Source of the DNA: Bacteroidota bacterium
GTDB lineage: Bacteria; Bacteroidota; Bacteroidia; Flavobacteriales_E; Vicingaceae
Assembly: GCA_016183805.1 (NCBI GenBank)
Contig: JACPDX010000081.1
Coordinates: 1-60,006 of the forward strand
Length of the DNA: 60,006 nt
Reading direction: 5' to 3'
Shown here piece after piece: positions 1 through 8,056 of the stretch. Within the stretch, counting starts at the first letter, position 1; each line of letters begins with the position of its first letter. The notes below the pieces were generated by a model that was not told the origin of the DNA, did no database searches, and saw only the letters and a program-made list of their open reading frames with translations. The translations under genes were made by a program, and so were the position numbers.

Positions 1-261
1 AGGAGCAAAAGCCTCTTCACCAGCACCATATTTAATTACAGGAGTAATTACTGCAGATACTTTTTTGTTAAAATATTTAGTAGGAAAACTTCCTGATAAA
101 GCAATTGCAATAGTATCACCATGCATTTCAACCGGATTTGGAGTTAATGCAAAATTAACTTCATTTTGTCTTTTCACCATTTTAGCCAATGGATTACAAG
201 CAGAAAAAACAGTAGCCGTTGCAACTGCTATAGCTATTAATTTAGTGTTTTTGTTTTTCAT
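1..261 (-). CDS. Lipoprotein, N-terminal part (gene runs off the window start)
   Basis: This minus-strand frame starts at an ATG at 261 and stays open for 87 codons to base 1. The protein begins MKNKNTKLIAIAVATATVF and then has the lipobox SAC (Cys about residue 22), so it should be a lipid-anchored envelope protein. The text after the Cys (NPLAKMVKRQNEVNF, then TPNPVEMHGDTIAI and later ITPVIKYGAGEEAF) resembles the start of large Bacteroidota lipoproteins, but the rest lies outside the window and I cannot assign a function. The plus-strand open frame over the same bases is a shadow. No terminator or repeat is visible in the 105 bases between this start and folK. Confidence 0.7.
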   Translation of the reverse strand, partial: MKNKNTKLIAIAVATATVFSACNPLAKMVKRQNEVNFALTPNPVEMHGDTIAIALSGSFPTKYFNKKVSAVITPVIKYGAGEEAFAP

Positions 262-366
262 TTTTTATAGAATTTTTCTTAAAATCTAGTTTATTTTTTT
301 TGAACTGCAATGATAATCAATAGTTTTTACATATAAAAATTTTTGGAACTTTATTCTTATTTCATG

Positions 367-849
367 TTAAACTTTCTGAACATCAAGTACATCTATACAT
401 TTCTCCAACAAGGCTTTCAAACTTTTATTTAACAAAGGATGATTATAATCAGGTAAAATTTCAACTAAAGGTATCAATACAAACTTACGGTCTTGCAGGT
501 GCGGGTGTGGAACAATTAATTGTTCTTTATTTAAAATCAAATCGTTATAAAAAAGAATGTCGATATCAATAGTGCGTGCCTTCCATTTTTTACCTGTTCG
601 GATTCGCCCCCATTTCTTTTCTATCAACAATACTTTATGCAAACATTCTTCAACACTTAAATCGGTAGCCACTTCAATGACTTTATTTAAAAAATCGGGT
701 TGGTTGGTATTTCCCCATGCAGCCGTTTTATAGCTTGATGAAGATTTTAGTATTTCACCTATTTCATTCCTAATATCTTTTTCTACATGAAGAAACGTTG
801 TTGCAACATTTCCTTTGTTTCCACCTAAACTGAGTATTAATTTATTCAT
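367..849 (-). CDS. folK: 2-amino-4-hydroxy-6-hydroxymethyldihydropteridine pyrophosphokinase (HPPK)
   Basis: HPPK transfers pyrophosphate from ATP to 6-hydroxymethyl-dihydropterin in the cytoplasmic folate pathway. The 160-residue protein has the usual length. It shows the N-terminal LSLGGNKG segment, the pterin-site region AAWGNTNQPDFLNKV (about residues 44-58), the catalytic loop WGRIRTGKKWKARTIDIDILFY (about 80-101, with the paired Asp of the DIDI motif that bind Mg-ATP) and the conserved VPHPHLQDRKFVLIPL (about 113-128). No other folate gene is adjacent. It is transcribed divergently from sppA, with a repeat-bearing 222-base gap between them. Identification is secure. Confidence 0.95.
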   Translation of the reverse strand: MNKLILSLGGNKGNVATTFLHVEKDIRNEIGEILKSSSSYKTAAWGNTNQPDFLNKVIEVATDLSVEECLHKVLLIEKKWGRIRTGKKWKARTIDIDILFYNDLILNKEQLIVPHPHLQDRKFVLIPLVEILPDYNHPLLNKSLKALLEKCIDVLDVQKV

Positions 850-881
850 TTTAACCTATTAACTTCAAACTTTTTCTACTT

Positions 882-963
882 CACTCCCCCTAACCCCTCT
901 CAAGAGAGGAACTCCCTCCTCTTGGGAGGGTCGGGGTGGGACAAACTTCCGTCTTCGGACTCC
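882..963. repeat. Intergenic hairpin repeats between folK and sppA
   Basis: This spacer holds two repeat types seen again elsewhere in the window. The first is a C-rich/G-rich hairpin block (CCTCTC-AA-GAGAGG at 896-909, then CCCTCC...GGGAGGG at 914-930). The second is a copy of the CTTCCGTCTTCGGACT element at 946-961. Related copies lie near 12.6, 19.1-19.2, 31.1, 33.7, 36.4, 37.3 and 55.8 kb. Confidence 0.75.
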
Positions 964-1030
964 TAACGCCACTCATCATACCACTAATGCCTTTTATGTA
1001 TTTCTATCTTTATGTTATAATAAGTAAAAC

Positions 1031-1038
1031 TACTTTTG
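1031..1038 (+). promoter_or_regulatory. Candidate -7 element of the sppA promoter
   Basis: TACTTTTG matches the Bacteroidota -7 consensus TAnnTTTG and lies 33 bases before the sppA ATG. No clean TTTG -33 element is present at the expected distance; the sequence there is TTTATG-like. The call rests on the -7 match only. Confidence 0.35.
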
Positions 1039-1071
1039 TAAAAGTAAATACTTTAACTTAATATTATAATT

Positions 1072-2844
1072 ATGAAACAATTTTTTAAATTTATGTTTGC
1101 CAGTATGTTGGCAATGTTGGTAACGTTCTTTATTACCATGATTATTTTTGTCGCAATAATCGGAACCGTTATTTCATCTGCAACTTCTACATCAGAAAAA
1201 GTAGTTGATGTAAAAGACAATTCAGTACTGCATTTAAAGTTTGATTACCAAATTAAAGATAGAACGTCCAACAATCCTTTCGAAAATTTTGATTTTTCAA
1301 CATTCGAAACTCAAGACAATTTAGGTTTAGATAAAATCTTAACCAATATCGAAAAAGCAAAATCTGATGTTAGAATAAAAGGTATCTATTTAGATTTAAC
1401 TTCTTTAAATACCGGCATAGCAACTCTTGAGGAAATACATCACGCATTGAAAGATTTTAAAAAATCAGGAAAATGGATTATTAGTTATTCGGAAGTATAT
1501 ACTCAAAGCACTTATTATTTGGCTTCATTATCAGATAAAATTTATTTAAACCCGGCTGGTTTGGTTGAAATGAGAGGATTATCAACAGAATTGATGTTTT
1601 TTAAAAATGCCTTAGAAAAATTAGATGTAGAAATGCAAATTATCCGTCATGGTAAATTTAAAAGTGCCGTTGAGCCTTATATTTTAGAAAAAATGAGCGA
1701 CTCAAACCGAGAACAAATGAATTTAATTTTATCATCTGCTTGGGGTAGTATTTTAAACGATATTTCTGAAAGTAGAAAAATCTCTATTGAAGAATTAAAT
1801 GCCATTGCCGACGACATTAAAATTCAAACTGCTGCTGATGCCATTAAATATGGATTTGTAGATAAAGCTTTGTATAAAGATGAAGTGTTGGAAGAACTAA
1901 AAACAAGAACCGGAGCATCAAGTTACGACGATATCAACTACATTTCGTTAAGAAAATACGACAATGCGAAAGTTACTCCGAACAACAGTAAAAATGAGAT
2001 AGCCATCATTTATGCGAGTGGTGAAATAAATAGCGGTAAAAGCAGAGATGATGTAATGGGATCGGAAACCATTTCTCAAGCTATTAGAGAAGCCCGTTTA
2101 GATGATAAAGTAAAAGCAATTGTATTACGTGTTAATTCTCCCGGCGGAAGTGCATTAGCTTCAGATGTCATGTGGAGAGAAGTAGTTTTAGCTAAAAAAG
2201 TAAAACCGGTAGTGGTTTCTATGGGCGATGTTGCAGCATCGGGTGGTTATTACATTGCGTGTGCTGCCAATAAAATTGTAGCCGACGAAAAAACAATAAC
2301 AGGTTCTATCGGAGTTTTTGGTGTAGTGCCAAATGCACAAGGTTTTTTCAATAATAAATTGGGTATTACCTTTGATGTTGCCAAAACCAATAAACATGCG
2401 GATATCATGACCATGTTTAAACCACTTACAGCCGAAGAAAAAGACATTATTCAGATTGGTGTGGAGAAAATTTATGACGATTTTATCGGTAAAGTTGCCG
2501 AAGGCAGAGGAATGACCAAAGAACAAGTAGATAGTATCGGTCAAGGTAGAGTTTGGTTGGCTTTAGATGCAAAAAAAATTGGTTTGGTTGACGAAATTGG
2601 CGGGATTGATAAAGCCATTAGTATTGCAAAAGAATTAGCAAAAATTACTGATTACAAAACGGTTGATTTTCCAAAAATGAAAGACCCGTTTGAGCAATTA
2701 ATGTTAGAAATAACCGGAGAAGCTGAATCTAAAATTTTAAAAGCATACATGGGCGAAAACTATAAATATTACCAAAAAATTCAAACCATGACTACTCAGT
2801 CGGGTTATATGGCTCGTATGCCTTACGAAATAGATTTTCATTAG
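1072..2844 (+). CDS. sppA: Signal peptide peptidase SppA, 67-kDa type
   Basis: SppA is a membrane-anchored serine protease that degrades signal peptides released during export. The 590-residue length fits the long two-domain type. One N-terminal membrane segment spans about residues 8-34. The N-terminal domain carries GKFKSAVEPY (about 194-203), whose Lys197 matches the general-base Lys of E. coli SppA. The C-terminal domain carries GDVAASGGYYIA with nucleophile Ser390, followed by TGSIGVFG. Both halves of the Ser/Lys dyad are therefore present. The gene stands alone on the plus strand and is followed by a clear terminator. Confidence 0.95.
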   Translation: MKQFFKFMFASMLAMLVTFFITMIIFVAIIGTVISSATSTSEKVVDVKDNSVLHLKFDYQIKDRTSNNPFENFDFSTFETQDNLGLDKILTNIEKAKSDVRIKGIYLDLTSLNTGIATLEEIHHALKDFKKSGKWIISYSEVYTQSTYYLASLSDKIYLNPAGLVEMRGLSTELMFFKNALEKLDVEMQIIRHGKFKSAVEPYILEKMSDSNREQMNLILSSAWGSILNDISESRKISIEELNAIADDIKIQTAADAIKYGFVDKALYKDEVLEELKTRTGASSYDDINYISLRKYDNAKVTPNNSKNEIAIIYASGEINSGKSRDDVMGSETISQAIREARLDDKVKAIVLRVNSPGGSALASDVMWREVVLAKKVKPVVVSMGDVAASGGYYIACAANKIVADEKTITGSIGVFGVVPNAQGFFNNKLGITFDVAKTNKHADIMTMFKPLTAEEKDIIQIGVEKIYDDFIGKVAEGRGMTKEQVDSIGQGRVWLALDAKKIGLVDEIGGIDKAISIAKELAKITDYKTVDFPKMKDPFEQLMLEITGEAESKILKAYMGENYKYYQKIQTMTTQSGYMARMPYEIDFH

Positions 2845-2865
2845 TTTATTAATTATGGTTGTTTA

Positions 2866-2901
2866 AAAAAGGAGTAAGATTTTTCTTGCTCCTTTTTTTT
2901 G
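2866..2901 (+). terminator. Rho-independent terminator after sppA
   Basis: AAGGAGTAAGA and TCTTGCTCCTT form an 11-bp stem (one G-T pair) at 2869-2893, followed by a run of eight T. It starts about 25 bases after the sppA stop. Confidence 0.8.
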
Positions 2902-2928
2902 CTATTAAGAATAATGTAATTTAGCAAC

Positions 2929-3636
2929 ATGCAATTGTTTTATACTCCCAATATCAATTTAACCGCTTCTACTTTTATACTTGATGAAGCAGAATCAAAA
3001 CATGCCATAAAAGTATTACGACTCGACATCAATGATAAAGTGACGCTTATTAACGGAAAAGGAACTTTTTTTGAAGCTGAAATTACTCAAGCTCATGCTA
3101 AAAAATGTGAACTCCGCATTCTTTCCTCCACAACAGAAACTAATACAAAACCAAACATACACATTGCCATAGCCCCAACAAAAAACAATGACCGCTTGGA
3201 ATGGTTTGTTGAAAAAGCTACCGAAATTGGAATTACTGAAATCACTACTTTAATTTGTCAACGTTCCGAACGTAAAACTTTAAAAATAGACCGATTAGAA
3301 AAAACAGCCGTAGCTGCCATGAAACAATCGTTAAAAGCTACTTTGCCTAAAATTAACGGGCCTGTTTCGTTTAAAGATTTCATAAAAAATACACCCCAGC
3401 AAACCAACCTGTTTATAGCTCATTGTTTGGATAACAAAGAGAAACACTTGAGCCAGTTGTGTACTAAGAATGAATCCTCCATCATTTTAATTGGACCCGA
3501 AGGTGATTTTACGAAAGAAGAAATTGATTTGGCGATTAAAAACCATTTCAAACCCATATCTTTGGGCAAAAGCAGATTAAGAACCGAAACTGCCGGAGTT
3601 GTTGCTTGTCACACCATAAATTTAATCAATGAGTAA
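2929..3636 (+). CDS. rsmE: 16S rRNA (uracil-1498-N3)-methyltransferase RsmE
   Basis: RsmE methylates N3 of U1498 in 16S rRNA using SAM. The 235-residue protein shows the family layout: an N-terminal PUA-like part (DEAESKHAIKVLRL, about 19-32, and the LINGKGTFFEAEI segment) followed by the SPOUT methyltransferase fold. SPOUT motifs are KNNDRLEWFVEKATEIG (about 85-101), LIGPEGDFTKEEI (about 185-197) and SLGKSRLRTETAGVVA (about 211-226), which build the trefoil-knot SAM pocket. The last eight bases overlap the start of the DUF4159 gene, so the two are probably co-transcribed. Confidence 0.95.
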   Translation: MQLFYTPNINLTASTFILDEAESKHAIKVLRLDINDKVTLINGKGTFFEAEITQAHAKKCELRILSSTTETNTKPNIHIAIAPTKNNDRLEWFVEKATEIGITEITTLICQRSERKTLKIDRLEKTAVAAMKQSLKATLPKINGPVSFKDFIKNTPQQTNLFIAHCLDNKEKHLSQLCTKNESSIILIGPEGDFTKEEIDLAIKNHFKPISLGKSRLRTETAGVVACHTINLINE

Positions 3637-4327
3637 ATTATTAAATTATAAATCCATTTGTCATTTCGAGCAAAGTCGAGAAATCTTCTTAGCTATTTTT
3701 ATACTATTCTCAACTTTCAGTTTCGCTCAAAAATCGAGTTACCAAATAGCCTTATTAAAATACAATGGTGGTGGCGATTGGTATGCCAATTTAGAAACCT
3801 CGTTACCCAACTTAATAAAGTTTTGCAATCAAAATTTAAAAACCAACATTAACACCGAACAAGCCATTGTTGAAGTAGGTAGCCCTGAAATTTTCAATTA
3901 TCCTTATTTACACATTACCGGACACGGAAACATTATTTTTAACAGCGACGAAGCTAAAAACCTAAAAAACTATTTATTGGCAGGTGGATTTTTACACATT
4001 TCGGACAATTATGGAATGGACAAGTTTATTCGTCCACAAATGAAATTGGTTTTCCCCGAACTCGATTTTGTATTGTTGCCCAGTTCTCATCCAATTTATC
4101 ATCAGAAATATAATTTTAATGGGTTACCAAAAGTACACGAACACGACAATAAACCTGCTCAAGGTTTTGGGTTGATTTACGAAGGTAGGTTGGTTTGTTT
4201 TTACGATTTTGAATGTGATTTAGGTGACGGTTGGGAAGATGCCGAAGTTCATAACGATTCGGAAGAAAATAGAAAGAAAGCATTGCAAATGGGTGCTAAT
4301 ATTTTACAATATGCTTTTAGTGAGTAG
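3629..4327 (+). CDS. DUF4159 domain-containing secreted protein
   Basis: The mature part (from about residue 34, YQIALLKYNGGGDWYANLETS) matches the DUF4159 family of Bacteroidota, whose biochemical role is not known. Conserved-looking segments include HITGHGNIIF, GGFLHISDNYGMDKFIRPQM and the end DLGDGWEDAEVHNDSEENRKKALQMGANILQYAF. A signal peptide ends in FSFA-Q at about residue 33. The n-region of that signal (ICHFEQSREI, about 10-19) is the translation of a dispersed DNA repeat at 3658-3686, and there is no ATG after the repeat, so the repeat appears to be translated. The start overlaps rsmE by eight bases. Confidence 0.85.
   Translation: MSKLLNYKSICHFEQSREIFLAIFILFSTFSFAQKSSYQIALLKYNGGGDWYANLETSLPNLIKFCNQNLKTNINTEQAIVEVGSPEIFNYPYLHITGHGNIIFNSDEAKNLKNYLLAGGFLHISDNYGMDKFIRPQMKLVFPELDFVLLPSSHPIYHQKYNFNGLPKVHEHDNKPAQGFGLIYEGRLVCFYDFECDLGDGWEDAEVHNDSEENRKKALQMGANILQYAFSE
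3658..3686 (+). repeat. Dispersed TTTCGAG...TCGAGAAATC repeat inside a signal-peptide coding region
   Basis: The stretch GTCATTTCGAGCAAAGTCGA with the following GAAATCTT is a short repeat type often found between genes in Bacteroidota. Partial relatives here lie at 5546-5565, 19097-19118 and 38068-38110. In this place it codes for CHFEQSREI in the DUF4159 protein. Confidence 0.6.
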
Positions 4328-4393
4328 AATTAATACTACTAAACTTATTAATGGATAAAAAAGATGCAGTTTAAGCTCGCAATGACGAAGATA

Positions 4394-5566
4394 ATGAATC
4401 CCACAACTAAATTCATCCACACCCATAAAAACAAACCACTTACAGAAATTGCATTGCTTTTAGGCAAACACCCTGAATTGAATAAAAACTTTATCCTTAG
4501 TCAAATTAACGGTTTACAAAAAGCCAAAACTAAACTACCTACATTTTACGAAAACGAAAATATTATTTATCCTGTTGGATTATCAATGGAACAATGTTCG
4601 TCGGAACAAACTGCATTGTTTAAAAGCCAATTGGTTAAAGGAAAAACTGCTGTTGATTTAACTGGTGGTTTTGGTGTAGATGCTTATTTTTTTGCCAAAC
4701 AGTTTTTGGAAGTAACTTATGTAGAACAAAACGCCGAACTGTTTGAAATTGCACAACATAATTTTCAGGTTTTAAATGCTCCTATCCAATGTTATCAGTC
4801 CAGTTGTGAGGATTTTTTAGTAAAAAATACTCAAATCTTCGATTTAGCCTATATCGACCCGAGCAGACGAGACGAAACCAAACGGGTTTTTAAATTAACG
4901 GAATGTAGTCCAAATGTAATTGAACTGCTACCTCAACTCCTAAAAACAGCAAAACAAATCATCATTAAAACATCTCCGTTGTTAGACATTAAACAAACAC
5001 TTGCCGATTTACAATTGGTCAACAAGGTTTGGGTAGTTTCAGTAAATAATGATTGTAAAGAAGTGCTGTATTTGGTTGAAAATTCAACAACAATTAGTCC
5101 TGAAATTGTTGCCGCAAACCTTTCAAAAGACACCTCAACGTTTTTATTCAACTATGAAAGTGAGGTAAATACTTCTGTCGATTTTTCTGAGCCTCTCTCC
5201 TATTTATACGAACCCAATGCTTCCGTTTTAAAAGCTGGAGGATTTAAAAGTATCGCTCAATTCTTTCAACTTAAAAAACTTGCCGTAAATACCCATTTAT
5301 ATACTTCCGAAAAATTAGTAGTTAATTTTCCTGGTAGGTATTTTAAAATCAATCACACGTTGGAATACAACGAAAAAAAATTTAAAACCTTAGGCATAAA
5401 AAAAGCCAACATTACTGCCCGAAATTTCCCCGACAGCATTGAACAAATTAAAAAGAAATTGAAATTATCTGACGGTGGAAACGATTATATTTTTGCAACA
5501 AAAGATTTGAATGATAAACCTGTTTTAATTGCTACAAAAAAGGAAACTTCGACAGGCTCAATGTAA
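4394..5566 (+). CDS. SAM-dependent methyltransferase with THUMP-like domain
   Basis: This looks like a class I methyltransferase of the Bacteroidota THUMP-like family, probably acting on RNA; the target is unknown. SAM motif I is VDLTGGFGVDAYFFA and the catalytic-type motif is AYIDPSRRDETKRVF, followed by a C-terminal THUMP-like part that includes YFKINHTLEY and GIKKANITARNFP. The frame is open from an ATG at 4364, but the first ten codons (QFKLAMTK...) are the translation of the repeat AGCTCGCAATGACGA. I therefore choose the ATG at 4394, giving 390 residues. The last residues (KETSTGSM) are also repeat-derived. It follows the DUF4159 gene on the same strand. Confidence 0.85.
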   Translation: MNPTTKFIHTHKNKPLTEIALLLGKHPELNKNFILSQINGLQKAKTKLPTFYENENIIYPVGLSMEQCSSEQTALFKSQLVKGKTAVDLTGGFGVDAYFFAKQFLEVTYVEQNAELFEIAQHNFQVLNAPIQCYQSSCEDFLVKNTQIFDLAYIDPSRRDETKRVFKLTECSPNVIELLPQLLKTAKQIIIKTSPLLDIKQTLADLQLVNKVWVVSVNNDCKEVLYLVENSTTISPEIVAANLSKDTSTFLFNYESEVNTSVDFSEPLSYLYEPNASVLKAGGFKSIAQFFQLKKLAVNTHLYTSEKLVVNFPGRYFKINHTLEYNEKKFKTLGIKKANITARNFPDSIEQIKKKLKLSDGGNDYIFATKDLNDKPVLIATKKETSTGSM

Positions 5567-5686
5567 CAAGTCACTATCTTTTTTGTTGCCTTAGTTCGTG
5601 TCTCACAAACAAAAGAAAAGAAATATCGTTTGTGGGACACAAACGATGGCTAAAATGACAAAAGACGGACAATCGTCCGTCTCTAC
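5546..5686. repeat. Cluster of three short repeats between the methyltransferase and moxR
   Basis: The stretch starts with an ACTTCGACAGGCTCAATGTA repeat that covers the methyltransferase stop. It continues with two inverted copies of a TTTGTGTCCCACAAAC-type unit (5594-5610 and 5628-5645); the second contains the hairpin TCGTTTGTG-GGA-CACAAACGA (5626-5646). It ends with the perfect hairpin GACGGAC-AATC-GTCCGTC (5664-5681). Lying just downstream of both convergent genes, these hairpins could act as terminators, but no T run follows on either strand. Confidence 0.65.
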
Positions 5687-5688
5687 GA

Positions 5689-6669
5689 TTACAACAAACT
5701 TTCTATAATTTTTTCGATAGAAAAACCATCAGCCTCTGCTTTGTAATTACGAACAATACGATGACGTAAAATAGGTTCTGCAACGGCTTTTACATCTTCA
5801 ATATCCGGCGAATATTTACCATTAATGGCTGCATGGCATTTTGCTCCAATTACTAAATATTGTGATGCTCTCGGCCCTGCTCCCCAGCTTAAATAATCAT
5901 CAACCATGGCATTAGAAAACTCACCGCCTGCTCTTGTACTGGAAGCTAATTTTACTGCATATTCAATTACATTATCTGTTACAGGAATTTTACGAATCAA
6001 GTTTTGAAAGAAAACAATTTCTTCGGCACTCATGATTTTGTTTAGCTGAACATTAGAATCGGTAGTGGTACTTTTAACAATCGCCAATTCTTCCTGGTAT
6101 TTTGGATAATCTACCCAAATGTTAAACATAAATCTATCCAATTGAGCTTCAGGTAAAGGATAGGTTCCTTCCTGCTCTATAGGATTTTGAGTGGCTAAAA
6201 CAAAAAATGGGTGTTCTAATTTGTATTGATGCCCTGCTGCGGTTACTGTTTTTTCCTGCATGGCTTCAAGCAATGCCGATTGGGTTTTTGGTGGTGTACG
6301 GTTTATCTCATCAGCCAAAATAATATTGGCAAACAAAGGCCCTTTGATAAATTTAAAGTTTTTATGTTCATCTAAAATTTCCGAACCAATAATGTCAGAA
6401 GGCATTAAATCGGGTGTAAATTGAATACGGTTAAATTTTAATCCTAAGGTATCGGAAATAGTACTGATTAATAATGTTTTAGCCAATCCTGGAACACCTA
6501 CCAATAAACAATGCCCACGACTAAAAATAGAAATCAACACTTTTTTAATTACTTCGTCTTGTCCAACAATAACTTTCGATATTTCTTTAGTCAGTTCATT
6601 GTATTTTACAACAAATGCATCTAAAGCTTCTACGTCTGATTTATATTGATTTTCTGTCATATTTTCCAA
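5689..6669 (-). CDS. MoxR-family AAA+ ATPase
   Basis: MoxR ATPases are cytoplasmic chaperone-like AAA+ proteins that often work with von Willebrand A-domain partners. The 326-residue protein has Walker A GVPGLAKT (58-65), Walker B ILADEINR (117-124), sensor-1 region FVLATQNPIEQEGTYPLPEAQLDRF and a C-terminal lid ending in RHRIVRNYKAEADG. No DUF58, BatA or vWA gene lies next to it. Instead it follows the three SurA-like genes by six bases, suggesting co-transcription with them. The start at 6669 or the ATG three codons later (6660) are both possible. Confidence 0.92.
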   Translation of the reverse strand: MENMTENQYKSDVEALDAFVVKYNELTKEISKVIVGQDEVIKKVLISIFSRGHCLLVGVPGLAKTLLISTISDTLGLKFNRIQFTPDLMPSDIIGSEILDEHKNFKFIKGPLFANIILADEINRTPPKTQSALLEAMQEKTVTAAGHQYKLEHPFFVLATQNPIEQEGTYPLPEAQLDRFMFNIWVDYPKYQEELAIVKSTTTDSNVQLNKIMSAEEIVFFQNLIRKIPVTDNVIEYAVKLASSTRAGGEFSNAMVDDYLSWGAGPRASQYLVIGAKCHAAINGKYSPDIEDVKAVAEPILRHRIVRNYKAEADGFSIEKIIESLL

Positions 6670-6675
6670 TTAAAA

Positions 6676-8055
6676 TTATTGATTAATCCAATTATTTTCA
6701 AACCCACAACCCTTAAATTCATCCTCAATTTTGATATAAGTTGAGGATAGTTTTGAAGTAACCCACACATTAGTTGCTTCGTTGTGTTTGGTTGTCAAAG
6801 CCGCTTCTTGAATTTTAGCATAATCGGTTTCAAAACTTGCTTTGTGTGGTTCTGTTTTACTAATCAGTTTAATTATTCTATATCCTTTTTTTCCGTCAAA
6901 CGATTCGGCAGGAACAGGTTTAGAAATTTCTCCTGCTTTCATGTTTTCAACAATGTAATAAATTTGAGGGTCAACCTGATCAATTTCAAAAACGGATGTT
7001 CCAGTTTGTGGATTAACCATTACCCCATCGCTTTTTTTGGATTTATCATCATCAGAATATTTTAATGCCAATTGTCCAAAAGTGAGTGTATCTGTAGAAA
7101 TAAGCTTGTAAACACTATCAGCTAAAAGTTTTGCTTTTAAAATTTCACCTTCATCATCTTTAATTTTAATTAAGATGTGGCGACAATTCATTTTTTGACC
7201 TCTTCGTTCAATCAACTGAATAATGTGAAAACCAAATTGAGATTCGATAATTTCTGAAACCGTAGTAGTATTTTTAAGTTTAAAAGCTGTTGTAGAAAAT
7301 TCAGGAACTAAATCGGCTCTTCCCAAAAAGCCAAGTTCGCCACCTTTTTTTGCAGAGCCTTCATCTTCGGAATATAATACTGCTAAGGTAGAGAATTGTT
7401 CACCTTTTACAATCCGTTCACGGATGGTATTAATTCGATCCTTTGCAATTTCTTTTTCAGCTGCTCCCTGCTTAGCATTAATAAGTATTTGAGACACTTC
7501 AATTTCGGAGTTAATCATTGGAATACTATCCTCGGGTAAACTATTAAAAAACTCTTTTACTTCTTTTGGAGTAACTTTTATACCAGATGTAATGTTCGAT
7601 TGCATCATTTGACCAATCAACTGTTCTCGAACAATTTCCCTAAGTTCATCTTTTATTTCCTGTATCGGTTTTTTATAATACTGTTCCAGTTTTTTTTCGG
7701 AACCAATTTGAGAAATAAAATAGTTTAATCGTCTGTTCATTTCTCCATCCACTTGAGCATCGGTAACCGAAACACTATCAATTTCGGCATGATGAATTAA
7801 TAATTTTTGATAAAGTAGTTCTTCTATGATTTGGCATTTGGTATCGTTATCAATAATTATTCCTTGTGATTTTAACGAAACTATCTGATTTTCCAACTCC
7901 GATTTTAGAATGATTTTATCGCCAACAACAGCAATTATTCCATCTACCACAGTCCCTTCCTGAGCAATTAAACTAAGATTAACGGTTGTTAAAATTAAAA
8001 CTAACCAACATTTAATGATTCGTTTATATTTATGGTAAGCTAATGTCCCCATCAT
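6676..8055 (-). CDS. Periplasmic peptidyl-prolyl isomerase / SurA-like chaperone with two parvulin domains
   Basis: SurA-type proteins escort outer-membrane proteins through the periplasm. The protein has a signal peptide (KYKRIIKCWLVLILTTVNLSLIAQ), an N-terminal SurA core (VDGIIAVVGDKIILKSELENQI), and two parvulin domains beginning EVSQILINAKQ and NCRHILIKIKD; the first includes the GGELGFLGRADLVPEF signature. The frame is open from an ATG at 8100, which would overlap the upstream gene by 44 bases. ATG codons at 8055 and 8052 come directly after the upstream stop (8057-8059) and put the signal peptide at the usual distance, so I choose 8055 (459 residues). It is the third SurA-like gene of this operon, before moxR. 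Confidence 0.88.
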   Translation of the reverse strand: MMGTLAYHKYKRIIKCWLVLILTTVNLSLIAQEGTVVDGIIAVVGDKIILKSELENQIVSLKSQGIIIDNDTKCQIIEELLYQKLLIHHAEIDSVSVTDAQVDGEMNRRLNYFISQIGSEKKLEQYYKKPIQEIKDELREIVREQLIGQMMQSNITSGIKVTPKEVKEFFNSLPEDSIPMINSEIEVSQILINAKQGAAEKEIAKDRINTIRERIVKGEQFSTLAVLYSEDEGSAKKGGELGFLGRADLVPEFSTTAFKLKNTTTVSEIIESQFGFHIIQLIERRGQKMNCRHILIKIKDDEGEILKAKLLADSVYKLISTDTLTFGQLALKYSDDDKSKKSDGVMVNPQTGTSVFEIDQVDPQIYYIVENMKAGEISKPVPAESFDGKKGYRIIKLISKTEPHKASFETDYAKIQEAALTTKHNEATNVWVTSKLSSTYIKIEDEFKGCGFENNWINQ

Positions 8056-8056
8056 C

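Noticed and set aside
65-289. Plus-strand 74-codon frame at the window start
   Set aside because: It lies antisense to the minus-strand lipoprotein frame, which has a clear lipobox signal.
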